From Lentisphaerota bacterium (GTDB lineage Bacteria; Verrucomicrobiota; Lentisphaeria; Victivallales; Victivallaceae): a DNA stretch of 64,000 nucleotides. Below are positions 1 through 8,030 of this stretch, one piece after another. The stretch is from positions 1 through 64,000 of the forward strand of contig SUWF01000005.1 of the NCBI GenBank assembly GCA_015061575.1. Reading direction: 5' to 3'. How positions within the stretch are numbered: position 1 is the stretch's first letter; the number at the start of each line of letters is the position of its first letter. A model generated the notes under the pieces. The model did not search any database. It was not told the origin of the DNA and saw nothing but the letters and a program-made list of their open reading frames with translations. The position numbers and the translations under genes were made by a program.

Positions 1-166
1 CTTTGCAAGTATGATGCGGCGTATTTTTGTGAGCGGCACTCTCCGTATGTTTCCGTACACATCCGTACTGATCCGTACAAATAAAGCGTTTGAAAAAATC
101 ACGGCAGAGTTGTGAGGTGACCACCAAAAGTTCGATCAGGGTAAAAGATTGGCAATGTTTTTTCAT
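1..166 (-). CDS. Prepilin-like N-terminal protein, 3' end beyond window edge
   Basis: An open frame starts with ATG at 166 and runs off the left edge without a stop (55 codons visible). GAAAGG lies 8 bases upstream of the ATG. The start of the product is [16 protein letters not shown], the type IV prepilin/type II pseudopilin leader with the FTLIE processing site. After LLVV the usual hydrophobic helix is missing. Instead comes a Cys-, His- and Lys-rich stretch (TSQLCRDFFKRFICTDQYG, then CVRKHTESAAHKNTPHHTCK) that could not span a membrane. This stretch is encoded partly by a 10-bp-period repeat at 42-77. Either the gene carries an insertion after the signal and resumes beyond the window, or it is a decayed pseudopilin. 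It lies 20 bases downstream of the next gene in the same direction. Confidence 0.6.
   Translation of the reverse strand, partial: MKKHCQSFTLIELLVVTSQLCRDFFKRFICTDQYGCVRKHTESAAHKNTPHHTCK
42..80. repeat. 10-bp tandem repeat, copy 1 (four units)
   Basis: TCCGTA recurs exactly every 10 bases at 42, 52, 62 and 72, with variable bases between. On the - strand the unit reads TACGGANNNN. It lies inside the prepilin-like frame. Related arrays are at 29671-29706 and 40899-40926. Confidence 0.75.
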
Positions 167-186
167 GTTTGTAACCTTTCTATCGA

Positions 187-600
187 TTAAATTTCTTCAA
201 AACCGTAAACCTGGCAGGAGGAAGTTTGTGAGTTGTAGCAAAGCTGCAGCTCATAACTGTTTTCGAGGTGATCGCTCATGGTCACATAATATATGCTGCC
301 ATTGATAGTAAAAACATTATCGATGTTGTTGACGTTCAAACGCATATTTTTCATCACGCTGTAGGCGTGGCGGTATTGCTTGAATTTGCTCTTTTCCTGA
401 ATACAGTGTTTGCCAAACTGTTTTGCTTTGGATTGATTGGCACAAGCCATAAGCTGTGCGGTAAAATCGATCATTGTCTGTCGGATCGCCGGCGTCATCG
501 GTTCCGGCTGAGCCGTTTCAAACGGCTCCGGCAGATTTTTGGCAGTTATATATATAGCTGCACTCAACAAAATGAATACTGAAAAAAGTTTTTTGATCAT
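187..600 (-). CDS. Small exported protein of unknown function
   Basis: The 137-residue product starts with a signal peptide (MIKKLFSVFILLSAAIYITA, residues 1-20). The mature part has three or four Cys residues and no family I recognise. Its start codon overlaps the stop of the upstream FMN-binding gene (ATGA, 597-600), which points to translational coupling and a shared envelope role. It is probably periplasmic or surface-located. Function unknown. Confidence 0.75.
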   Translation of the reverse strand: MIKKLFSVFILLSAAIYITAKNLPEPFETAQPEPMTPAIRQTMIDFTAQLMACANQSKAKQFGKHCIQEKSKFKQYRHAYSVMKNMRLNVNNIDNVFTINGSIYYVTMSDHLENSYELQLCYNSQTSSCQVYGFEEI

Positions 601-1565
601 TTTTTTGCGCTTTCTGTAAGCTTGTTCAACTGTTGGGTTATATTTTTCAGCCGTATTTGCATATTCTTTTCCCGGGGGGAGGCGGGGGAATCAAGCTGCT
701 GTTTCAACTCCTGCATGATTGCAGTTTTTAATGCTGAAGTATTGGCTGCAGTCGGAGATTTTTTCCATGCTTGAGCAGCTTTATCCACAGCCGAAAGCTG
801 TTTGGCCTGGCGTTGGTGTGCGGAACTTTTGCTGTTGGACGCATTTCGTCCGTGCTGATCATGCGGGCGGCGGACGGAGTAAATAAGCTTTTTAGCTTGA
901 GCAAATTCAACTGCGGCATCCGGGCCTTGAGTAGCACTTATAAAGCGCATTTCCAGCTCTTCATTGGTGCGTTCTTTAAGCTGTTTGCGTTGAGCGTTCA
1001 TACGGTCGAGCATTTTCTGCAGCTGCAGCTGCATTTTTTGCAGGCGGGCGATTTCGGATTGCTTGAAATCATTGCTGTTGCCGGGGAGCGGTTGTTTGAG
1101 CGTATCGGCGGCGATTTGACGTACGCTGTGTTCGATAGCGTCGCAGCTCATGGTCGCCCGGGTCACGGCATCGACTTTTTTGCCGGAAACATCTTTGAGG
1201 TGCAATTTGTTCCATTGTTCAAGGAATTTGGCCTGACGGATGCGGTCAAGAAAACGGGGCGTTTCCTGATTTTTGCCGATCAGTACGCCGGTAACTTTGT
1301 CTTCGGTATCGGTCAGCACGGCAACTTCGATCGTACCGGCGTACCCGAATTTACGTTGGGCATCATCAAAACGGTCTGTGTAAACTTTGCCCAGCACTTT
1401 GCCCTGACGGTCTTTGACCAGATAAACGCTGCTGTTTTCAGCTGTATAGCTGTGAGCGTGTTTGCAGACATGACGGACTTCGGTTTTGAAGTATTCGGGA
1501 AGTTCTGCATTTGCGGCTGAAAATATTCCAATAAATAAAGCGGTTGTAAAAAATTTCTTGTTCAT
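597..1565 (-). CDS. Secreted FMN-binding-domain protein
   Basis: The 322-residue protein begins MNKKFFTTALFIGIFSAANA, a signal peptide. I chose the ATG at 1565 because AGGA lies about 8 bases upstream and the frame further upstream looks noncoding. Residues ~20-150 resemble the FMN-binding domain of RnfG/NqrC-type proteins, with a glycine-bearing strand (GKVLGKVYTD), a V..LTD..DKVTGVLIGKNQETP segment and the motif DAVTRATMS near residue 135. In that family the Thr of such a motif carries covalent FMN attached by ApbE. The rest (~165-322) is a Gln/Lys-rich, coiled-coil-like tail with no recognised domain. It probably acts as an extracytoplasmic electron carrier or binding protein, together with the overlapping small exported protein. 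The Arg in TRAT, where SGAT is usual, is a deviation. Confidence 0.7.
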   Translation of the reverse strand: MNKKFFTTALFIGIFSAANAELPEYFKTEVRHVCKHAHSYTAENSSVYLVKDRQGKVLGKVYTDRFDDAQRKFGYAGTIEVAVLTDTEDKVTGVLIGKNQETPRFLDRIRQAKFLEQWNKLHLKDVSGKKVDAVTRATMSCDAIEHSVRQIAADTLKQPLPGNSNDFKQSEIARLQKMQLQLQKMLDRMNAQRKQLKERTNEELEMRFISATQGPDAAVEFAQAKKLIYSVRRPHDQHGRNASNSKSSAHQRQAKQLSAVDKAAQAWKKSPTAANTSALKTAIMQELKQQLDSPASPREKNMQIRLKNITQQLNKLTESAKK

Positions 1566-1712
1566 TTTTTTATCCTCAGTTAACTGCCGGACCGGCAGCA
1601 GCTCAGTTTGCCCGGGATGGGAATTAGAAAATAACTCTTGTTCCAAAAAAATTATACGTTTACATGAGCAGCTCCTGCAAATGGTTATAAAATTAGCCTT
1701 GTCTAAGTTTAA

Positions 1713-1740
1713 AATATAACACAATTTTTCTGTTTGTCAA
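1713..1740 (-). promoter_or_regulatory. Sigma-70-type promoter for the FMN-binding operon
   Basis: On the - strand TTGACA (1735-1740) is followed after 16 bases by TATATT (1713-1718). The leader to the ATG at 1565 is about 140 bases and holds a small palindrome, CTGCCGG-A-CCGGCAG, at 1584-1598. The 314-base gap 1566-1879 contains this promoter, the leader and the purH-side terminator, and I see no gene in it. Confidence 0.6.
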
Positions 1741-1820
1741 GCATTGTTTTAAAGAAAGTTAGATAAAACTAATTTTTAAAGATGGGGGTGTGCTGTATAA
1801 ATAAAAAAGTTTATCTGGAC

Positions 1821-1860
1821 AAAAAAGGAACCGCTGCGGTTGGTGCCGACAGCGGTTCCT
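1821..1860 (-). terminator. Intrinsic terminator downstream of the AICAR transformylase gene
   Basis: The arms GGAACCGCT (1827-1835) and AGCGGTTCC (1851-1859) form a perfect stem. On the - strand it is followed by six T (1821-1826). Confidence 0.85.
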
Positions 1861-1879
1861 GATGTAAATCAGCGGAGAA

Positions 1880-3004
1880 TTAATGGTGCGAGAAGATCCG
1901 TTCCGGAGCGTGGTAAAGCGCCACGCCAAGTTCGTTGGCCCGTTTGATCACGTCCGCATCTTTCAGGCTGCCCGCCGGAGCGATGATAGCGGTGATGCCG
2001 GCTTTGGCGGCGACTTCCACGCCGTCCGCAAAGGGGAAAAATCCATCGCTGGCCATTACCGCCCCCTGCAAGCTGCCGCTGCCGGTATATTTTTGAGCAA
2101 ATTTTGCGACTGCCTGTTCGATGGCACCCACCCGATCCTGTTCGCCGGTGCCGACCGAAAGCGTCTGGCCGTTCTGCGCAATGACCACACCGTTGGAACG
2201 CACGTTCAAGTTCACATACCAGGCAAAAAGGAGGTCATCAAGCTGTTGGGGAGTGGCAGCGTGAGCCGAAATCTGGTGTCCGCAAGCTTTATTTTCGGCT
2301 TCCGCCGGTTTCATATCGGCCACACTTCTGAGGGCCGTCAGCAGCGGGTCGGCGATCACCAGCGATCCATCGGCCAGCACTTTGATCGTCTGAGCGGCCC
2401 GTTCATCGCCCACATAGCGGGGCAGATCGGCGGGGTTGCCGCATTTGATGATGCGGATGTGTTTATTGAGTTTATAAGTTTCGCCATCGTTGAAAATATC
2501 CAGCACGCCGTCGGCATAAGCCGGGGCGACCACACATTCAGCAAAGGTGGACATGATCTCTCTGGCGGTATCGGCATCGACTTCGGTATTGAATGCGATT
2601 ACGCTGCCGAAAGCGGCCCGTGCATCGGCGTCACGGGCTTTGAGATAGACTCCCCGGAGCGTATCGCCTTCCACGGCTACAGCGGCGCCGGAGGGATTGA
2701 CGTGTTTCATGACTGCGCAGGCGGGGCGGTCAAAAAATTTGACGATGTTCAGCGCATAGGATATATCTTCCAAATTGGTCTGCGAGAGTCCGCTTTTGCC
2801 ATTTTTGAGGATCTCCATATTGCCGATGACGCCATTTTCATCCACCGGGCGGTAGTAGGCGGCGGTTTGATGGGGGTTGGTACCATAACGCAAGTCGGTG
2901 ACTTTTTCGTAATTACGGCCGTTGATAACGATCTGTCCGGCAAAATCACCGAGATTTTGCGAGAGATAACTGGAGCGCCCCAAAGTTGATTTGACTTCTG
3001 CCAT
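1880..3004 (-). CDS. purH: Stand-alone AICAR transformylase (PurH C-terminal domain)
   Basis: It transfers a formyl group from 10-formyl-THF to AICAR, the penultimate step of IMP synthesis, in the cytoplasm. The 374 residues cover only the transformylase part of PurH: YGTNPHQ (40-46), the catalytic Lys-His pair in MKHVNPSG (K100, H101), the R/F-GS segment near residue 130 and the SDGFFPF.D motif near 320. Bifunctional PurH is usually about 510-590 residues with an N-terminal IMP cyclohydrolase (MGS-like) domain, which is wholly absent here. The start is well supported by AAGGAG upstream of the ATG. It is transcribed away from tmk from its own promoter and ends in an intrinsic terminator. The cyclohydrolase must be supplied by another gene outside the window. 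Confidence 0.9.
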   Translation of the reverse strand: MAEVKSTLGRSSYLSQNLGDFAGQIVINGRNYEKVTDLRYGTNPHQTAAYYRPVDENGVIGNMEILKNGKSGLSQTNLEDISYALNIVKFFDRPACAVMKHVNPSGAAVAVEGDTLRGVYLKARDADARAAFGSVIAFNTEVDADTAREIMSTFAECVVAPAYADGVLDIFNDGETYKLNKHIRIIKCGNPADLPRYVGDERAAQTIKVLADGSLVIADPLLTALRSVADMKPAEAENKACGHQISAHAATPQQLDDLLFAWYVNLNVRSNGVVIAQNGQTLSVGTGEQDRVGAIEQAVAKFAQKYTGSGSLQGAVMASDGFFPFADGVEVAAKAGITAIIAPAGSLKDADVIKRANELGVALYHAPERIFSHH

Positions 3005-3055
3005 GATGATATTCTCCTTGCAATAACAGTTTTTTTGTGAAAATAACCTATAAAT

Positions 3056-3084
3056 AATGTACTACAGTTTGCACATTTTGGCAA
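3056..3084 (-). promoter_or_regulatory. Promoter for the AICAR transformylase gene
   Basis: On the - strand TTGCCA (3079-3084), a 17-base spacer and TACATT (3056-3061) lie about 50 bases before the ATG at 3004. On the + strand a weaker TTGCAC (3069-3074)-17-TATTGT (3092-3097) overlaps it and could serve tmk. Confidence 0.5.
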
Positions 3085-3130
3085 ATGAATGTATTGTTTA
3101 TTTATGTAAAATTTGAATATGGAGCAAAAA

Positions 3131-3781
3131 ATGGCGCGAAAGGCACTTTTTATAACCTTTGAAGGTCCGGAGGGAGCCGGCAAAAGTACCCAGATCAAGC
3201 TTTTGAAAGAGTATCTTGAATCGCAGGGGCGCAAGGTGTTGGTCACCCGGGAACCGGGCGGAACACCGCTGGCTGAAAATTTCCGGAATATCGTCAAACA
3301 TTATCAGGGCGAAGAACCGTTGTATCCTCCCACGGAACTTCTGCTGTTTGAAGCCGCCCGCACCCAGCATGTGAATTATGTTATAGCTCCGGCGCTGCAG
3401 AATAATATCATTGTACTGTGTGACCGGTTTATTGACTCAACTGAAGCCTATCAGGGGGCAGGGCGGGCGCAGAATATGGATTTTCTGCGGCAGCTGAATG
3501 GCTATGCCATCGGCGAATGGGTGCCGGATCTGACACTGCTTATCGATCTGCCGGTGGAAGTCGGTCTGCAGCGGGCGGCGGCCCGGGTGGCGCACATCGT
3601 TGATCACAACGACCGGCTGGAAGCGGAAAAGATCGATTTCCATCAGCGGGTTCGTGCCGCTTATCTGGCGATTGCCCGGCGGGAACCGCAGCGGGTGCGG
3701 GTGCTGGATGGTTCGCTGGATATAGAAGCACTTTTTAACGCAGTCAAACAGCAGGTGGACGATGCTTTATCGGAACTTTGA
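3131..3781 (+). CDS. tmk: Thymidylate kinase
   Basis: It phosphorylates dTMP to dTDP. The 216-residue product has the P-loop EGPEGAGKST (11-20), the TREPGGTP loop, the DRF.DST.AYQGAGR substrate segment and a LID region with DRLEAEKIDFHQRVR. I took the ATG at 3131 rather than one 18 bases upstream because GGAG (3121-3124) is 6 bases before it and lies inside the longer reading. The 3' end overlaps holB by 20 bases. The tmk-holB pairing is common in bacteria. Confidence 0.95.
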   Translation: MARKALFITFEGPEGAGKSTQIKLLKEYLESQGRKVLVTREPGGTPLAENFRNIVKHYQGEEPLYPPTELLLFEAARTQHVNYVIAPALQNNIIVLCDRFIDSTEAYQGAGRAQNMDFLRQLNGYAIGEWVPDLTLLIDLPVEVGLQRAAARVAHIVDHNDRLEAEKIDFHQRVRAAYLAIARREPQRVRVLDGSLDIEALFNAVKQQVDDALSEL

Positions 3782-4832
3782 GGAGCGTTTTCCCAACTTG
3801 ACCGCCGGATTGCTCAATGCTTACCGGAATGAACATTTAGGCGGAGCGTATTTGCTTTACGGTGACGATCCAACCTGGCGGGAGGCGGGCGCTATGTATC
3901 TGGCGGCGATGACCGTTTGTGCCGATCCGCTGGAAGGCGCCCGGCCTTGCGGAAAATGTCGCAATTGCCGCCAGATCAGCGAACACACTTATGCGGAAAT
4001 GTTTGAACTGTCGCCCTCCGGCAAGGCCGGATATATCCGTATCGGCGACGAAAGCGCTCCGGAAGCCAACACGCTGCGCTGGTTCGTGCAGCAGTTTGAA
4101 TTGGCCAGCAGCGGGATCAACGGCCGCAAGATCGGTATCATCCATAACTGTGATGCCATGAACAGCGAAGCGCAGAACGCTTTTTTGAAGACGCTGGAAG
4201 AACCGGATCCCGGGGTGATTTTTATTCTGCTGACCGGTAATCCGGGGGCGTTGCTGGCTACCACCCGTTCCCGGTGTCAGCTGCTGCCGCTGCTGACCAA
4301 TACTCTGCAATATGACTTTGCCGGAGCTGCGGAGCTGTGCGGGCTGTTGAACCGGTTGATTTTTGAGGCGCAGGGCAATATAGTTCTGGCGTCCGGTATT
4401 GCCGATGAAATGCTGGAGCTGACCGGGAAGTTATCTGAAGACAGCTCCCAGCGGGCCGATAAAGCCTGGGAAAAACGTTTGGAGCAGGCCTCCAATACCG
4501 AAGATAAATCATTGTATAAGCGAATCGCCGAACAGCGGGATAATGCGGGTGCCAGTTTCTATTTGATGCTGCGCAAACAGTTTTTGAGTTTGCTGCACAG
4601 CTATTGTGCGCAGGTGTGGATCTGGAGTCAGACCGGTACGCTCGATGGCTTGAACAACCGGGAACTGTTGGAGCAGCAGCCGCTGCCGGAAAAACCGGAC
4701 CCGGCAGTGGCCAGACGGGCATTGGCGGAAGCTGATAAGCTGCTGTACCGGCTGCGTTTTCAGGTGGATGAAAAATTGGCGATCCGTTCTTTTGCGGTAA
4801 ATATTGCCTGCGGAGGCGATATTCCTGATTAA
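3762..4832 (+). CDS. holB: DNA polymerase III delta' subunit
   Basis: This is a clamp-loader subunit of the replisome. The 356 residues show the AAA+ clamp-loader layout with a degenerate P-loop region (LLYGDDPTWREAG), as is usual for delta'. A zinc module follows (C at ~53, then CGKC and C in PCGKCRNC), then the NAFLKTLEEP helix and the sensor-1 loop with the SRC motif (TTRSRCQ). The C-terminal third is the less conserved collar domain. It overlaps tmk by 20 bases and is probably co-transcribed and translationally coupled. Confidence 0.9.
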   Translation: MLYRNFEERFPNLTAGLLNAYRNEHLGGAYLLYGDDPTWREAGAMYLAAMTVCADPLEGARPCGKCRNCRQISEHTYAEMFELSPSGKAGYIRIGDESAPEANTLRWFVQQFELASSGINGRKIGIIHNCDAMNSEAQNAFLKTLEEPDPGVIFILLTGNPGALLATTRSRCQLLPLLTNTLQYDFAGAAELCGLLNRLIFEAQGNIVLASGIADEMLELTGKLSEDSSQRADKAWEKRLEQASNTEDKSLYKRIAEQRDNAGASFYLMLRKQFLSLLHSYCAQVWIWSQTGTLDGLNNRELLEQQPLPEKPDPAVARRALAEADKLLYRLRFQVDEKLAIRSFAVNIACGGDIPD

Positions 4833-4877
4833 AAATATCGGCCGGGGGCGGGCGCAAAGATTTTTCTTGTCTGAATC

Positions 4878-4905
4878 TTGTTTTTACCGCATTTGGTGAT
4901 ATATT
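4878..4905 (+). promoter_or_regulatory. Promoter for pyrE
   Basis: TTGTTT (4878-4883), a 16-base spacer and TATATT (4900-4905) lie 45 bases before the pyrE ATG. Confidence 0.5.
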
Positions 4906-4949
4906 AAGTTCAAACCAAGTAATTTTTTAATAAAGCCAGGAGTGTTATT

Positions 4950-5624
4950 ATGGAACAGTACAAACAGGATTTTATTGAGTTCATGATCGATTGTCAGGTG
5001 TTGAAGTTCGGCGATTTTGTGACCAAGAGCGGCCGCAAAACTCCGTTTTTTGTCAACACCGGCTTCTATCGCACTGGTGCGCAGCTGCGCAAGCTGGGCG
5101 AATATTATGCGCAGGCGATCAAAGAAACCTTCGGTCTGGAGTTTGACGTGCTTTTCGGCCCGGCGTACAAGGGTATTCCGCTGTCGGTGACGGCCAGCAT
5201 TGCACTTTCCGAAAAATACGATGCCGATATCCGCTACTGCTCCAACCGCAAGGAAGTCAAAGATCATGGCGATAAAGGCATCCTGCTGGGCAGCCCCATT
5301 GCCGATGGCGATAAAGTCGTGATCATTGAAGACGTTACCACGGCCGGCACTTCCATTGGCGAAACGCTGCCGATATTGCAGGCGCAGGGCAAGGTCGATG
5401 TGCTGGGGCTGGTGGTCAGCGTGGACCGTATGGAACGGGGGCAGGGCGAAAAGAGCGCTCTGTGCGAAATTTCCGAAAAATACGGCTTCAAAACTTGCGC
5501 TATCGTCACCATGAAGGAAGTTATCGAACACCTTTACAACCGCCCGTACAAAGGCAAAGTGATCATCGACGATACTTTGATGGCGGCGATCAATGCTTAC
5601 TACGAACAGTATGGAGCCAAGTAA
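4950..5624 (+). CDS. pyrE: Orotate phosphoribosyltransferase
   Basis: It joins orotate and PRPP to make OMP in pyrimidine synthesis. The 224 residues include FV.KSGRKTPFF.N, the substrate loop near residue 95 (KEVKDHGDKG) and the type-I PRT PRPP motif VVIIEDVTTAGTS near 118-130. A Shine-Dalgarno-like AGGAG lies upstream of the ATG. It is a single gene between its own promoter and an intrinsic terminator. Confidence 0.95.
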   Translation: MEQYKQDFIEFMIDCQVLKFGDFVTKSGRKTPFFVNTGFYRTGAQLRKLGEYYAQAIKETFGLEFDVLFGPAYKGIPLSVTASIALSEKYDADIRYCSNRKEVKDHGDKGILLGSPIADGDKVVIIEDVTTAGTSIGETLPILQAQGKVDVLGLVVSVDRMERGQGEKSALCEISEKYGFKTCAIVTMKEVIEHLYNRPYKGKVIIDDTLMAAINAYYEQYGAK

Positions 5625-5730
5625 GGCAAGGAAAAAATCGGTCAAAACTCCCCGATGGCATAATTTTTGCGTGATGCGAGTTTGCCGCCGGGCGTTAAAA
5701 AGCCTTTTTATCGCCGTGAAGAAACCGCTC

Positions 5731-5764
5731 AAAGCCGGAACTGCTGCTGTTCCGGCTTTTTTTT
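5731..5764 (+). terminator. Intrinsic terminator after pyrE
   Basis: An 11-bp stem, AAAGCCGGAAC (5731-5741) with GTTCCGGCTTT (5749-5759), has a 7-base loop and continues into T's to 5764. Confidence 0.85.
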
Positions 5765-5778
5765 ATGCCAACATAAAA

Positions 5779-6630
5779 TTATGTGCGTTCTTTGCGGTAG
5801 GATTGTGGCGTTTGGTGAAAGCGGTTGCGGAATGCCCGGCTGAAAGCTTGAATACTGGTGTAGCCGCAAAGTTCGGCGATTTCGGATATGGAGTGTTCGG
5901 TTTTGCACAATAATGCAGCAGCTTTATAAAGCCGACGGGCTTGAATGTGTTTGCCGATGGATACTTCTGTTTCGGCAAAAAACTTTCGCCGCAGCTGGCT
6001 GACCGAAATGTGAAATTCCTTTGCCAATTCCAATAACGATAGATCCCGATCCAGATTCCGGGTTATGTACTGCGCCACTTTGTGCGAAAAGCTTGCGCCC
6101 GGCGGCAATACCAGATCTGACGGCGTATTCAACTGCTGCAGTTTTATTTTATTCAGCAGCAGACTCAACAACAAGCTCAAATTCCACATATCAGATGGTT
6201 GACGGGTGTACTCTTTGATCAGATTGCCTGCAACTGCCATGAGTTCATCGTTCAGCATTACCGGCAGATGGGCTTCGGGCAGGATTTCTTCGCTGCGGCA
6301 ATAAAAACTTATCATAAAACGGAAAATATCCGGCCGGGTGTGAGCAAAAAAATGACTTTCATAAGGACGGACTAAAAATATACTGTTGGTCGGCAGGATA
6401 AAACTTTGCCGATCCAAATTCAGCTCGCAGGGTGCGCCCAGATTGAAATTCAGCAAATACAAATGATGGATTGCTCCTCCACGGTAGACCGGATAAACCC
6501 CGCCCCGGTAAAAAAGCAGGATATTTTCCGGCAGAGGAATATTGTATCCATGCGGACTTTCGGTAAAAAAATCTTTTACTGCCGGCAAGGTCTTTATCAA
6601 TTCAATGAAGTCAGATGTATTTTTGAGCAT
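5779..6630 (-). CDS. AraC-family transcriptional regulator
   Basis: The 283-residue product has an N-terminal cupin-like sensor region (~1-160) and a C-terminal AraC DNA-binding domain (~185-283). The latter carries two helix-turn-helix segments, LSLLELAKEFHISVSQLRRKF and ISEIAELCGYTSIQAFSRAF (the AraC signature), ending in F...TPQSYR. A TTG at 6651 would add seven residues. Neither start has a clear Shine-Dalgarno sequence, and I prefer the ATG at 6630. It is divergent from the sugar-oxidoreductase gene at 6760 and probably controls that cluster in response to a sugar or glycan product. The ligand is unknown. Confidence 0.85.
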   Translation of the reverse strand: MLKNTSDFIELIKTLPAVKDFFTESPHGYNIPLPENILLFYRGGVYPVYRGGAIHHLYLLNFNLGAPCELNLDRQSFILPTNSIFLVRPYESHFFAHTRPDIFRFMISFYCRSEEILPEAHLPVMLNDELMAVAGNLIKEYTRQPSDMWNLSLLLSLLLNKIKLQQLNTPSDLVLPPGASFSHKVAQYITRNLDRDLSLLELAKEFHISVSQLRRKFFAETEVSIGKHIQARRLYKAAALLCKTEHSISEIAELCGYTSIQAFSRAFRNRFHQTPQSYRKERT

Positions 6631-6659
6631 AATTGTTAAAAATACGGACAAATTGGTTA

Positions 6660-6688
6660 TTGTTTAACTTTTTGTTTCAGTGTATAAT
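6660..6688 (+). promoter_or_regulatory. Promoter of the carbohydrate cluster
   Basis: TTGTTT (6660-6665) is followed after 17 bases by a consensus TATAAT (6683-6688). The leader to the ATG at 6760 is about 65 bases and includes a GAAATCCGGATTTTC palindrome-like stretch at ~6727-6741. The AraC regulator is divergent, so its operator is expected in 6631-6759. Confidence 0.6.
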
Positions 6689-6759
6689 ATACATCGAAGG
6701 GAGCGGATTGCAATTTTTCCGGAGCAGAAATCCGGATTTTCCAAAGGAGTACAAACAAT

Positions 6760-7947
6760 ATGAACAAATGTAGGATCGCCGTGGTTGGAGTTGGTCAGCG
6801 CGGCTGTCATTATGCAGAAATGCTGGCCAAACATCCGCAGGTCGAATTAACTGCTTTGTGCGATAATTCACCCCAACGGCTGGATGCTTTTGCGGAGGAT
6901 TTGAATTTGCAGCAGGTGCCCCGCTTTTATGATTTGGATGATTTGCTGGAACGTGGAGATTTTGAGGCGGCGATCCTTACCACTCCGGATTTTATGCATT
7001 GCGCAACTGCAGTGGCCTGCTGCGAGGCTGGCAAACATATCATGCTGGAAAAACCCATGGCGCCCACCGCAGAGGAGTGTCGGCAGATCATCCGGGCATG
7101 TCAGCAGAATAATTGCATCATTCAAATCGGCTTTGTTTTGCGCAATCATCCGGTTTTCAGCCGGGTCATTGAAATCGCCCGCAGCGGCGCACTGGGGCAG
7201 ATACTCAATATTGCTTCAGCCGAAAATATCAGCGTTATGCACGGAGCAAGTTACATGCGCCGCTGGCACCGCAAAGTGGCTAATTCCGGCGGATTTCTGC
7301 TGGCCAAATGCAGCCACGATATTGATATTATTGCCACGGTAGCCAACAGTCAGGTCAAACGGGTGGCGGCATTCGGTTCGCTGGATCATTTTACCAGCGA
7401 TAAGCAGCAGTATGAGTATTGTTCGGAGTGTCCTGATCAAAGCTGCCGTTACCGTTTCAGCGGCGATTTTGTGCGGATGACTCCGGAGGATAAAACTGCA
7501 CCGTCACAGCATAAATTTGACCTTTGCGTTTATAATTCCGACAAAGATATTATCGATCACGAAGTGGCTATCATGGATTTTGCCAACGGTATCAAAGCAT
7601 CTTTTTCGTTGAATTTGTTTGCCGGCGAACCCAAACGCACCATCAACATTTGCGGTACTGAGGGTATCTTGTATGCCGATACTGCCGAAGAATGTATACA
7701 TATACACTACTCCAACGGCAAAGCTTACGAAAAAATCGAGTGCAAGCCCAAAGATGCTTCCGGGCATGGCGGCAGCGATAAGGGCTTTCTGGATGACTTT
7801 GTAAATTGTGTGCTGCAGCGCAGTACTCCCCATGCTGACTATATGGCAGGCTTGGCTTCCACGGTTATCGGCAATGCTATAGAAAAGGCCATGCAAACAG
7901 GGCAAGTAGTGGAAATCGCCCCGCAGGAGTATGGTCTGGAACAATAA
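6760..7947 (+). CDS. Gfo/Idh/MocA family sugar oxidoreductase
   Basis: This is a predicted NAD(P)-dependent dehydrogenase acting on a sugar or inositol-like substrate. The 395 residues begin with a Rossmann fold (IAVVGVGQRG, 6-15), a first acidic strand end (ALCD) and the catalytic EKP motif near residue 100 (MLEKPMAPT). A C-terminal alpha/beta domain follows with CSHDIDII (the usual H-D pair). A Cys cluster, CSECPDQSCRYR, near residue 222 may bind metal or be structural. It is the first gene after the AraC-divergent promoter. Substrate unknown. Confidence 0.85.
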   Translation: MNKCRIAVVGVGQRGCHYAEMLAKHPQVELTALCDNSPQRLDAFAEDLNLQQVPRFYDLDDLLERGDFEAAILTTPDFMHCATAVACCEAGKHIMLEKPMAPTAEECRQIIRACQQNNCIIQIGFVLRNHPVFSRVIEIARSGALGQILNIASAENISVMHGASYMRRWHRKVANSGGFLLAKCSHDIDIIATVANSQVKRVAAFGSLDHFTSDKQQYEYCSECPDQSCRYRFSGDFVRMTPEDKTAPSQHKFDLCVYNSDKDIIDHEVAIMDFANGIKASFSLNLFAGEPKRTINICGTEGILYADTAEECIHIHYSNGKAYEKIECKPKDASGHGGSDKGFLDDFVNCVLQRSTPHADYMAGLASTVIGNAIEKAMQTGQVVEIAPQEYGLEQ

Positions 7948-8030
7948 AATTTTTATCAGTTAAAGTTTAGCTATTCAGTAATAAAAAAGACAAATCGATC
8001 ATTATTCAACCTTAAAAGAAAGGAAAAAAC

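Noticed and set aside
1883-2989. A 368-codon + strand frame opposite the AICAR transformylase gene
   Set aside because: The - strand protein is clearly PurH-type, and the opposite frame has no recognisable motif or ribosome binding site.
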